From: Methanothrix sp.
GTDB taxonomy: Archaea > Halobacteriota > Methanosarcinia > Methanotrichales > Methanotrichaceae
Assembly: GCA_011620785.1 (NCBI GenBank)
Contig: WOYM01000104.1
Span: forward strand, 1 to 7,212
Length of the DNA: 7,212 nucleotides
Reading direction: 5' to 3'
Each line of letters starts with the position of its first letter. The stretch's first letter is position 1. Below, in pieces: positions 1-6,410 of this stretch. A program made the position numbers and the translations under genes. The notes beneath the pieces are model-generated. The model ran no database searches and was not told the origin of the DNA. It worked only from the letters and a program-made list of their open reading frames with translations.

Positions 1-598
1 CGCCCTTTTCAATATTCCCCAAGAGCTGCACCACCTTCCGGCGCAGATCCTCCAGGCTTCCCGAGTTGTCAATCCGGCAATCTGCCCTCTCCATGGCCCG
101 GGCTAATCCCCAGCCCTTCTCCCGGCACTCCCTCTCCTCTAGAGCGGTGGCAGGATTGCTTTTTGCCTGGCCTTCAGCAGAAGCATTGCCCCCCACCTCT
201 CCGCATGCCTTCGGATCGTCCGGCCGCCCCCTCTTCTCCAGCCGCCCCAGCCGGGCCTCTGCTGCTGCCTGGACCTCAATTAAGTAGAACTCATCTGCCT
301 GGGATCGAAAGAACTCAGCCTCCGCTCCGGAGCGCAGACCGTCTACCACAACCAGGTCTTTTCCCGTCTTTCGAGCCATCTCCAAAGTTCTCATGGCTAT
401 GGCCTCCGGGCCCTCCTTCTCGCGCAAGGCGTTTCCTATCCGGCCCAGGTTCTGGTCGGTTGGCTCGAGATCCAGCCGGGCAGCCTCCTGGCGGATGACA
501 TCCCCCATGACCACCACGTTCAAACCCAGCTCTCGAGCGATCTTCGAGGCCTCGCCCTTTCCCGAGCCCGGCAAGCCCACAAAACCGATGATCTTCAT
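1..598 (-). CDS. UPF0200-type P-loop nucleotide kinase (3' end cut by window edge)
   Basis: This reading frame begins at ATG 596-598 and runs without a stop to the window edge (199 codons seen), so the C-terminus is missing, probably by only a few residues. The N-terminus MKIIGFVGLPGSGKGEA is a P-loop (residues 8-16), followed by a VVVMGDVIRQEA segment (28-39), EPTDQNLG (45-52), REKEGPEAIA (59-68), the strand-and-loop DLVVVDGLRSGAE (81-93), the basic stretch RGRPDDPK (123-130) and a final WGLARAMERADCRIDN region (163-178). This order matches the archaeal UPF0200 family, related to adenylate and dephospho-CoA kinases; the true substrate of the family is not settled to my knowledge. A glycine/alanine-rich stretch at about 131-151 looks like an extra insert. 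The gene lies 12 bp after the radical SAM gene; GGTGGAG at 602-608 is its likely ribosome binding site. Confidence 0.85.
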   Translation of the reverse strand, partial: MKIIGFVGLPGSGKGEASKIARELGLNVVVMGDVIRQEAARLDLEPTDQNLGRIGNALREKEGPEAIAMRTLEMARKTGKDLVVVDGLRSGAEAEFFRSQADEFYLIEVQAAAEARLGRLEKRGRPDDPKACGEVGGNASAEGQAKSNPATALEERECREKGWGLARAMERADCRIDNSGSLEDLRRKVVQLLGNIEKG

Positions 599-610
599 TA
601 TCTCCACCAC

Positions 611-1447
611 TCAAGTGCTCTTGCTGATCTGGCCCGCCCATTTGATCACAGCCGGTGCTCGCACCCGGACGGGAATTCCCCCACCCACGGCCCGGGCCAT
701 CTCCTGCATCGCCTCCAGAGATACCGGCTCAAACCATGGCTCGCCCTCCCTGGGATGACCCTGCTGGAGGACAAAATGCTCCAGATGGCTATCAGGGTAC
801 TCTCCACCAAGCTTTTCCAGAATCCTGGCGATCTCCTTCACCTGACTGCAGGAGGGCAGTTCAGGAAAGATCGTGCACCTGGCGTCGAACGCTACGCCAA
901 ATTCATAGCAGATCTCCAGGCTCTCCCGGACCCGGGCGGCTACACCCCCTATGCCCGTGGCCATCTGGTAAGTGGGCTCATTAAGCTCCGTCTTCAAGTC
1001 TATGAATACCTTATCCACGCTGCCCCCCTCGATCAGCGTCCTCAGCCTGTCGGGGTAGAATCCCGATGTCTCAAGCCCGCAGGCCAGCTCAAGGCTCCTG
1101 GCCAGGCCAAACAGCCTATGACAGGCCTTTAGCTGCTGCAGGGGCTCGCCTCCCGAGAGGACGAAGGCTTCGACGAATGGCCGGGACGATGCTCTATTAG
1201 ATGCGTCCTCCAGGCTGATCTGGTGGAGATTGGCTCTCAATTTTATAGCCGGAGTATGCAGGCCTTTGGTCCGGCAGACTATCCTGGATGCCAGAGCATG
1301 AAATTCGATGTCGCTCTCGCCGGTCTGAAGGGCATGATTGTGGCAGTGAGGGCAGCGAAGGGGACAGCCGCGCAGGAATACGACCAACGCCGCCTTTCCC
1401 AGCCAGTCCACTGTAGATAGAGGGACTATGCCCCCAAAGTTGACCAA
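611..1447 (-). CDS. radical SAM activase, anaerobic ribonucleotide reductase activator (NrdG2)-like
   Basis: This 278-residue protein is a radical SAM enzyme of the glycyl-radical activase group, expected to bind a [4Fe-4S] cluster and S-adenosylmethionine in the cytoplasm. The cluster motif CxxxCxxC is at C28, C32 and C35 (GCPLRCPHCHN), the SAM-contacting GGEPL is at 99-103, and a FIDLK strand at 148-152 is typical. The opening IVPLSTVDWLGK closely follows the NrdG2 type of anaerobic ribonucleoside-triphosphate reductase activator, which usually reads W-P-G-K; a substrate in nucleotide reduction is therefore likely but not shown, since no nrdD is in the window. At 278 residues it is longer than typical small NrdG proteins, with an added stretch at about residues 56-92. 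The start is TTG 1445-1447, chosen because GGTGAT lies 6 nt upstream and the N-terminal motif begins right there. It follows the coiled-coil gene by 7 bp. Confidence 0.82.
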   Translation of the reverse strand: MVNFGGIVPLSTVDWLGKAALVVFLRGCPLRCPHCHNHALQTGESDIEFHALASRIVCRTKGLHTPAIKLRANLHQISLEDASNRASSRPFVEAFVLSGGEPLQQLKACHRLFGLARSLELACGLETSGFYPDRLRTLIEGGSVDKVFIDLKTELNEPTYQMATGIGGVAARVRESLEICYEFGVAFDARCTIFPELPSCSQVKEIARILEKLGGEYPDSHLEHFVLQQGHPREGEPWFEPVSLEAMQEMARAVGGGIPVRVRAPAVIKWAGQISKST

Positions 1448-1454
1448 CAGCTCA

Positions 1455-1460
1455 TCACCC
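1455..1460 (-). promoter_or_regulatory. Shine-Dalgarno site of the radical SAM gene, overlapping the upstream stop codon
   Basis: On the minus strand the bases GGGTGA end in the TGA stop of the coiled-coil gene (1455-1457) and, with the next T, give GGTGAT, a match to the archaeal 16S rRNA tail complement. The TTG start at 1447 follows after about 6 nt. The site supports the TTG start and suggests that ribosomes ending the upstream frame can restart here. Confidence 0.65.
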
Positions 1461-2729
1461 GCTCTTTTCTGGCAGAATAAGACTCATCTCTTTGCCGGCG
1501 ATCCTGGTCAGCCTCTCTGCAAGCTCGGACTGCTTTGACCTCATCCTCTCCTCCAGAATCAATAGGTCCTTGCGGCTCTGCTCCAGTGCAGCCTCGAGTT
1601 TTATCAGGGCTTTCTTATCCTGAGAGATGGTATCTTTCAGTTGAAGCGCCTCTTTGCTGCTCTCCTTCAACTGGCCCTCCAGGGATTTGATCTCTTCTGC
1701 CAGGCTGAAATGGCGGGACCGGGCCAATTCCAGCGACCTCTTCCCGATCAGCTGGTCGATATGATCCAAGACCTTCTCCTTCTTTCGATCCTTCAATCCC
1801 AGGATGGCCAGGTGAGCGCGCAACTCCTCCAGGGATCCGGCAATTTCATTATCCGAGACCTGAGCGGGATTGTTCATCAGCTGCAGGAAAACCTCGCCAT
1901 GCTCGAGGCTGATCCTGTCGCTCGAGCTCTGCTTGGTGATCCTGCCCAGGGCCTTGGTCAGGGGAGAGATAAGGGATCTCAGCTCCTCTTCTGTCTGGAT
2001 CTTCTCCCTTTTTTTCTCCTCCAGGCTCTTTTTCAGCTCTTCCGTCCTTCTGCCCAGCTCGCTTGCCGCAAGGCTCTTTATTCTCTCCTCATGATTCTTC
2101 AGCCGAACAGCAGTGCTGGCAATGAGCTCCTCCTCTCCTGCCACCTTCTTCTTCAAGGAGTCTATGGCCACGAGGCCCTTTCCAAGATCTTCTGCAAGCT
2201 CCTTTGAGTACCAGATCTCCTCAGACAGCTTCCTTCTCTTGCCGATCATCTCCTCCAGCTCGACCAAAGTGCGGCTGATCTGGCCCAGATCGGAGTTTAT
2301 GCTCTCCAGGCTCTTGGGAAAGATGGCAGCTACATAGCGCTGCGCCCTTCCGAAGGTGGTCACCGTTCTCTCCAGGCCCTTGACCAAAGCCCAGTGGTGC
2401 TCGCTGGTGGACTGAAGATCCATTTTCCTGGGAGGATCTATCTTCTCTTCCAGCGATTCCATCTGCTTGACTACCTCACCCCGGGCGGCGAGCCCTGCCC
2501 TGAGGAGCTTTGGAGGAGTGGAAGGGTCCGGCTCGGCCGAGGCCAGTCTGGAGACGTCCAGAGAAAGCTCTTTTGCATGATCCTCAAGATGACGATATAT
2601 CCCGGAGAGGCTCTCCTCCCATCCATCTGAGGTCTCCTTATCCTCCAGCCAGGAGATTACATCCTCCAGCCTCAGGCTCTCCCCCGCTTCCGATCCCGAT
2701 CCCGAGAAGATCTTCTTCAGCCAGTTCAA
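1455..2729 (-). CDS. conserved-looking coiled-coil protein of unknown function, overlapping hel308
   Basis: I do not recognise this 424-residue protein. It is rich in Glu, Lys, Leu and Ser, has no signal peptide, no membrane segment, no Walker A motif and no cysteine, so it is not itself an SMC or Rad50 ATPase. Residues 1-100 contain short acidic helices and a Pro-rich linker (about 66-73). Two long heptad-like helical stretches follow, about 142-255 (for example LVELEEMIGKRRKLSEE and RRTEELKKSLEEKKREK) and about 335-415 (for example LAEEIKSLEGQLKESS), separated by a less regular part at 256-334, giving an antiparallel-hairpin look. The start is TTG 2727-2729, overlapping the TGA stop of the helicase as TTGA, with AGGGGAG 6 nt upstream. 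The coupling implies production in step with Hel308 and suggests a role in DNA repair or chromosome structure, which is inference only. Confidence 0.85.
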   Translation of the reverse strand: MNWLKKIFSGSGSEAGESLRLEDVISWLEDKETSDGWEESLSGIYRHLEDHAKELSLDVSRLASAEPDPSTPPKLLRAGLAARGEVVKQMESLEEKIDPPRKMDLQSTSEHHWALVKGLERTVTTFGRAQRYVAAIFPKSLESINSDLGQISRTLVELEEMIGKRRKLSEEIWYSKELAEDLGKGLVAIDSLKKKVAGEEELIASTAVRLKNHEERIKSLAASELGRRTEELKKSLEEKKREKIQTEEELRSLISPLTKALGRITKQSSSDRISLEHGEVFLQLMNNPAQVSDNEIAGSLEELRAHLAILGLKDRKKEKVLDHIDQLIGKRSLELARSRHFSLAEEIKSLEGQLKESSKEALQLKDTISQDKKALIKLEAALEQSRKDLLILEERMRSKQSELAERLTRIAGKEMSLILPEKSG

Positions 2730-5035
2730 GGCAGTCTCCCCTGCTTTGACCTTCTTGCCTTTGTCTTGTTTGCAGGCGGCCGTACTCCTGGAGGCTGCGC
2801 TTCGCTTGCTCCCTGATTTTTCGTAATACCGTTCACCTCTTCCTCTCCGTCTTTTCCATATCCTTCAATGGCTTCATCTGATCTCATCCCATCCATCCTC
2901 TCCTCACGAGCCAGCTGAAGGAGGACCTTCTCTGCGATCTTCGGTCCAAGAAGCCTGGCTACCTCAGCCGGATCTGTGCTCTTAAGCTTCTCCCGGTTGG
3001 TTATGCCGGACTGATGGAGCTTTCTTGCCCTCACCCGCCCCACTCCCTTCAAATCCAGCAAGGATAAGAGATCCTGGCCGGCGCCATAATGGAGGCGAAC
3101 CGATAGCTGCTCCGCCCTAAAAGTGATTCCCAGATCAAGGTGCTTGGAAAGCTCTGCTAAAGAGTGCATCAGCCACTCTGCGGTCTCCGCAGACCGGCGG
3201 ATGTCACCCGGTCCGATGTGATACCGGTCGCTTATAAGCTCCTCTTTAACCTCACCGATCCAGTCTGAGAGCATGGCTGAGGTCTTGGCCTCGCGGAGGA
3301 GATAATCATAGTTCTCCTCATCGAACAGCTCGCTCTGATTGAGATCGATGAACTCCTCCACCCAGCCGTCTGCCGACTGGATGTAGAGCAGAGCCATATC
3401 CGGAGTCATGGTTATGAGATGGATGAGGGAGAGGTCGGTGGGCTTTCTCACTGAAGCTTCTTTGCCGTTTTTCTCCTCCCACCCCCCCTTCTCTGCCAGG
3501 TTCTCCAGCATTATGACCGCGCTCAAGGGGTCGATATACAGCTTGGAGACCAGTGAGCCGAGCCTGGTGGGCGCAAGGTCGCCCTCCTGACTGTCCACGA
3601 TCATACCGTTATCCGATAGGAAGACAAGAACCTTCTCCAAAGCAGCATCCAGATGCCAGGGATCCTGCTGATAAGCATAAAATGTGGTGGCAATGAACTC
3701 CTTCAGCTCCCCCTCCGTCCGGGCAAAACCGGCGGTGATGGTGGATAGGATATGAGTGCGCAGAGCGCTCTCGCTGGCCAGTTTCGACCATATCTCCTCA
3801 GGCGAGCCGTCGATATAGTGCTCCTTCAGATTACGCATCTCCGAGTCGTCCTTGGCCATGAGGAAGGATTCGCCATAAGGATCCAGCCCCGGCCTTCCCG
3901 CCCTGCCCGCCATCTGGCGGTACTCGATCACCGGTATGGGGACCATTCCCGAGCCGTACTCATACCTTCGGTAGCTCTTGATCAGCACCCTCCGAGCGGG
4001 CAGGTTCAGGCCGGCAGCCAGGGTCGGAGTGCTGGCGATGACCTTGATCCTGTTCTCCCGAAAACCCTGCTCCACCAGCCTGCGCTGCTCGGGCAATAGG
4101 CCCGCATGATGAAATGCAATGCCTCTGGAGACGCATGAGGCCAGGCGACGGCAGGTCTCGCTCTCTCCTGTGGCCAGAATGCTCTCCGACAGGGCCTCTG
4201 AGAGCGGCTCCGGCGGGATCAGATTGCTCAGCTTTATGGCCGCAGCTTCTGCATTCTTGCGGGAGTTCTCGAATATCAGTATCTGGGCTTCCTGAGAGAG
4301 GGTGTCTCTGACCAGGGCGATAGACTCGTCCTTCTTCTCATCCTTCTTCGCCTCAAGAGCCCTCTCTTCGTCCGAGAAGACCAGCCTGCCCCTGCAGATG
4401 ACTCCCTCCTTCAGAGCTATGGGCCTCCAATCGCTGCTCACCAGCTCTGCATCCAGCCAGTCTGCCAGGTCACGGGAGTTGGCGACCGTCGCCGAAAGGC
4501 CGATGATCTGCAATCCAGGGTTAGAGCGGCGCAGCTTGGTTATGGTCATCTCCAGGGTAGGACCCCTGCCAACATCGTTTAAGAGGTGGATCTCATCGAC
4601 CACCAGAACGGCCAGGTCTCGAATCCAGGAGGCGCCGTTTCTCATCAATGAGTCCGCCTTCTCTGAGGTGGCGATGATGATCTGATTTCTGCCCAGGCGC
4701 TCGTCCTTCTTATCGAAGTCGCCTGTGCTTATGCCTACGCTCACGCCCAGATCTTTGAACCTCTGAAAAGAATCGAATTTTTCTGCCGCCAGGGCGCGCA
4801 GAGGAACGATGTAAAGGGAGCGCTTCGACTGCAGAGCGGCCTTGAGCATGGCCAGCTCCGCCAGGAGGGTCTTGCCCGAGGCGGTAGCCAGGGCAAGAAG
4901 CATGTTTTTGCCTTCCAGAAGACCTCGTTCCACGGCTTGTGCCTGTGGCGGATAAAGCTCGTTATACCCCTGCCCTTCGTAAAGCTCGATGGCCTCCTGG
5001 GGCAGCCAGCGGCTCAAATCCTTAATCTCCAGCAT
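2726..5035 (-). CDS. hel308: ATP-dependent DNA helicase Hel308 (Hjm/Ski2-like)
   Basis: This is a superfamily 2, Ski2-like 3'-to-5' DNA helicase that unwinds forked and stalled-replication structures. Numbering from ATG 5033-5035 (769 residues), the Q-motif region ELYPPQAQAVE is at 26-36, Walker A ATASGKT at 50-56, motif Ia VPLRALA at 77-83, motif II DEIH at 147-150, motif III SAT at 181-183, the Hel308-typical SDWRP at 201-205, FENSRKNAE at 255-263, FHHAGL at 308-313, motif V STPTLAAGLNLPARRV at 335-350 and motif VI QMAGRAGRP at 374-382. A helix-hairpin-helix-like domain V with KGVGRVRARKL is at about 662-708, then a 61-residue charged tail. All catalytic motifs are intact. The frame is open up to GTG 5078-5080, which would add 15 residues; I prefer the ATG because family members begin just before this point and GGGAG lies 4 nt upstream. 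It is the first gene of the leftward cluster. Confidence 0.95.
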   Translation of the reverse strand: MLEIKDLSRWLPQEAIELYEGQGYNELYPPQAQAVERGLLEGKNMLLALATASGKTLLAELAMLKAALQSKRSLYIVPLRALAAEKFDSFQRFKDLGVSVGISTGDFDKKDERLGRNQIIIATSEKADSLMRNGASWIRDLAVLVVDEIHLLNDVGRGPTLEMTITKLRRSNPGLQIIGLSATVANSRDLADWLDAELVSSDWRPIALKEGVICRGRLVFSDEERALEAKKDEKKDESIALVRDTLSQEAQILIFENSRKNAEAAAIKLSNLIPPEPLSEALSESILATGESETCRRLASCVSRGIAFHHAGLLPEQRRLVEQGFRENRIKVIASTPTLAAGLNLPARRVLIKSYRRYEYGSGMVPIPVIEYRQMAGRAGRPGLDPYGESFLMAKDDSEMRNLKEHYIDGSPEEIWSKLASESALRTHILSTITAGFARTEGELKEFIATTFYAYQQDPWHLDAALEKVLVFLSDNGMIVDSQEGDLAPTRLGSLVSKLYIDPLSAVIMLENLAEKGGWEEKNGKEASVRKPTDLSLIHLITMTPDMALLYIQSADGWVEEFIDLNQSELFDEENYDYLLREAKTSAMLSDWIGEVKEELISDRYHIGPGDIRRSAETAEWLMHSLAELSKHLDLGITFRAEQLSVRLHYGAGQDLLSLLDLKGVGRVRARKLHQSGITNREKLKSTDPAEVARLLGPKIAEKVLLQLAREERMDGMRSDEAIEGYGKDGEEEVNGITKNQGASEAQPPGVRPPANKTKARRSKQGRLP
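2736..2742 (-). promoter_or_regulatory. Shine-Dalgarno site for the TTG start of the coiled-coil gene
   Basis: AGGGGAG on the minus strand lies 6 nt before TTG 2727-2729, inside the last codons of the helicase gene. It decides the start, since no ATG is nearby, and with the TTGA stop-start overlap it points to translational coupling. Confidence 0.6.
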
Positions 5036-5124
5036 CAATCTCCCTTTCGGCTCGATAACTTCAAGACGTCCGATATTCACCGATCTTCTATATGACCTTC
5101 AAGGATCTGCCCGGCTCCTCTAAT

Positions 5125-5132
5125 CTTAAATA
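5125..5132 (-). promoter_or_regulatory. candidate TATA box for the hel308 operon
   Basis: The minus strand reads TATTTAAG here, close to the archaeal TATA consensus. Transcription would be expected to begin about 24-27 bp downstream, near 5100, which is upstream of both possible helicase starts (GTG 5080 and ATG 5035). The sequence just upstream, ACGTAG, is a poor match to a BRE, so strength is uncertain. Two bases overlap the inverted repeat at 5131-5148. Confidence 0.5.
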
Positions 5133-5148
5133 CTACGTGAAAGTAGTA
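5131..5148. repeat. perfect inverted repeat, candidate operator in the divergent promoter region
   Basis: The arms TACTAC (5131-5136) and GTAGTA (5143-5148) are exact reverse complements around the 6-base centre GTGAAA. The pair does not extend further (A at 5130 against C at 5149). The repeat overlaps the end of the candidate leftward TATA box and sits about 50 bp before the rightward one, as an operator for a dimeric regulator would. Six-base arms can arise by chance, so the regulatory role is inferred from position. Confidence 0.45.
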
Positions 5149-5198
5149 CCTGCGGGATAATAACCTGGACAGGAACGGAAAAAGAATTACCGTCATCA

Positions 5199-5205
5199 TA
5201 TAAAT
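5199..5205 (+). promoter_or_regulatory. candidate TATA box for dapL
   Basis: TATAAAT is a good archaeal TATA-box match. It lies only about 24-30 bp before the dapL ATG at 5229, so the predicted transcript would begin almost at the start codon (leaderless). This conflicts with the visible ribosome binding site GGAGAG at 5217-5222, which would not be transcribed. A weaker alternative is the A-rich stretch at 5177-5188, which would give a transcript starting near 5210. Confidence 0.4.
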
Positions 5206-5228
5206 GCATCTTCCATGGAGAGAACCTA

Positions 5229-6380
5229 ATGTATGCCGATCGGATAAAGAATCTCCCGCCGTACCTTTTTGCCGGCATCGATAAAGCGAAACAGGAGGCA
5301 AGGGCAAGAGGCGTGGACGTAATCGATCTGAGCGTTGGCGATCCGGATCTGCCGACGCCCGATCACATCGTTCAGGCCTTAAAGCAGGCGGCGAATGACT
5401 CATCGAACCATCAGTACCCATCTTATGAGGGAAAACTCGCCTTCCGGAATGCAGTGGCAGACTGGTATAAAAAGACCTTTGATATTGATCTGGATCCAAA
5501 GAACGAGGTGCTCACTCTGATCGGCTCCAAGGAGGGCATCGCCCATGCACCGCTGGCCTTCATCAATCCGGGAGACGTAGCGCTTGTCCCTGATCCTGCT
5601 TACCCGGTTTATGCAACGGCCACGACCTTTGCCGGCGGAGAGCCTGCCATAATGCCGCTTTTAAGGGAGAACGGCTTTTTGCCGGACCTCGATGCTATCC
5701 CGGCAGATGTCGCCCGACGGGCGAAGATCATGTTTCTCAACTATCCAAACAACCCCATCGGTGCGACGGCTAGCGAGAAGTTCTTCCGAGAGCTGGTCGA
5801 CTACGCTCGGGATCATAATATCATCATAATGCACGACAATCCCTACTCCGAGATCTACTACGATGGCAATAGATCCCTGAGCATTCTGGAGATAGATGGG
5901 GCAAAGGATGTTGCCGTGGAGTTTCACTCCCTCTCCAAGACCTACAACATGACCGGCTGGAGGATAGGATCGGTCGTGGGCAATGCCGATGTAGTGGCGG
6001 GAATTGGCAAGGTCAAGAGCAACATCGATTCAGGAACCTTTGGCGCAGTGCAGGATGCAGGAATCGTGGCCTTGAGCAGCCCAAAAGAAGTGGTGGATGA
6101 GATCCGCAAGGTCTACCAGCAGCGCATAGAGATCCTGTACAAGGCCCTCAAGGATATCGGCCTTGAACTGGAGAAGCCCAGGGCAACGCTATACCTCTGG
6201 GCCTGGGTAAAAGGAAGCTCCATCGATTATGCTGCAAAGCTGCTGGAGAGGACGGGAATCGTGGCTACGCCTGGCCTCGGATTTGGAAAGTACGGCGAGG
6301 GCTACATGCGCTTTTCCATCACCAGAGAGACGAAGAGGGTAGAAGAGGCAGCAAGGCGCCTGGAGAAGATGAAGGATTAG
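5229..6380 (+). CDS. dapL: LL-diaminopimelate aminotransferase
   Basis: This 383-residue, PLP-dependent class I/II aminotransferase is expected to convert tetrahydrodipicolinate and glutamate to LL-2,6-diaminopimelate and 2-oxoglutarate in one step, for lysine synthesis in the cytoplasm. The N-terminal ADRIKNLPPYLFAGIDKAK and DLSVGDPDLPTP (33-44) are typical of DapL. YPSYEG (63-68), GSKEG (99-103), NYPNNPIG (171-178), D203 with Y206, SLSKTYNMTGWRIG (234-247, Schiff-base lysine K237, phosphate-binding R245) and YMRFS with carboxylate-binding R361 complete the active site. Length fits the family. The start ATG has GGAGAG at 5217-5222, 6 nt upstream. The sequence style is nearest the archaeal DapL2 group; an aspartate- or alanine-type aminotransferase is a less likely alternative. 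The leuS gene follows after 37 bp with no terminator in between. Confidence 0.88.
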   Translation: MYADRIKNLPPYLFAGIDKAKQEARARGVDVIDLSVGDPDLPTPDHIVQALKQAANDSSNHQYPSYEGKLAFRNAVADWYKKTFDIDLDPKNEVLTLIGSKEGIAHAPLAFINPGDVALVPDPAYPVYATATTFAGGEPAIMPLLRENGFLPDLDAIPADVARRAKIMFLNYPNNPIGATASEKFFRELVDYARDHNIIIMHDNPYSEIYYDGNRSLSILEIDGAKDVAVEFHSLSKTYNMTGWRIGSVVGNADVVAGIGKVKSNIDSGTFGAVQDAGIVALSSPKEVVDEIRKVYQQRIEILYKALKDIGLELEKPRATLYLWAWVKGSSIDYAAKLLERTGIVATPGLGFGKYGEGYMRFSITRETKRVEEAARRLEKMKD

Positions 6381-6404
6381 GTGGATTCGAGCCACAGAAA
6401 GTCT

Positions 6405-6410
6405 GGAGGG
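6405..6410 (+). promoter_or_regulatory. Shine-Dalgarno site for the TTG start of leuS
   Basis: GGAGGG lies 7 nt before TTG 6418-6420. It is the strongest ribosome binding site in the window and is the main reason for choosing TTG, since the first in-frame ATG (codon 67) lies beyond the HAGH signature. Confidence 0.7.

Larger units (their letters stand above)
5036..5228. other. divergent intergenic region between hel308 and dapL
   Basis: This roughly 190 bp stretch separates the leftward and rightward gene blocks and is the only sizeable non-coding gap in the window. Its first 45 bases would be coding if the helicase starts at GTG 5080. It is visibly richer in A and T than its flanks and holds a candidate TATA box for each direction, plus a perfect inverted repeat at 5131-5148. 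I see no tRNA and no small protein gene with a convincing start in it. Confidence 0.8.

Noticed and set aside
611..1132. Several plus-strand open frames of 100-125 codons opposite the radical SAM gene
   Set aside because: Their proteins are Pro/Arg/Ser-rich with no recognisable domain, and the minus-strand frame there carries intact radical SAM motifs.
1641..2207. 188-codon plus-strand frame with a leucine-rich, membrane-like sequence
   Set aside because: It is the complement of the coiled-coil gene; Glu and Lys codons read on the other strand give Leu and Phe, which explains the hydrophobic look.
1455..2729. Coiled-coil protein as an SMC or Rad50 homolog
   Set aside because: It has no Walker A, Walker B or ABC signature and no zinc-hook CxxC, and is far shorter than those proteins; only the coiled-coil composition is shared.
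5077..5499. 140-codon open frame on the minus strand opposite the dapL start and the promoter region
   Set aside because: It lies antisense to a well supported aminotransferase, has an Arg/Ser/Pro-rich composition typical of shadow frames, and matches no family I know.
6381..6395. GTGG-ATTCGAG-CCAC hairpin resembling a tRNA T-arm just after dapL
   Set aside because: The loop includes TTCGA, but with the standard 7-base T-loop the closing pair is A-C, only four stem pairs form, and no acceptor, D or anticodon arm is found in the dapL 3' end upstream. It is too weak for a tRNA remnant, and no T-run follows it, so it is not a clear terminator either.
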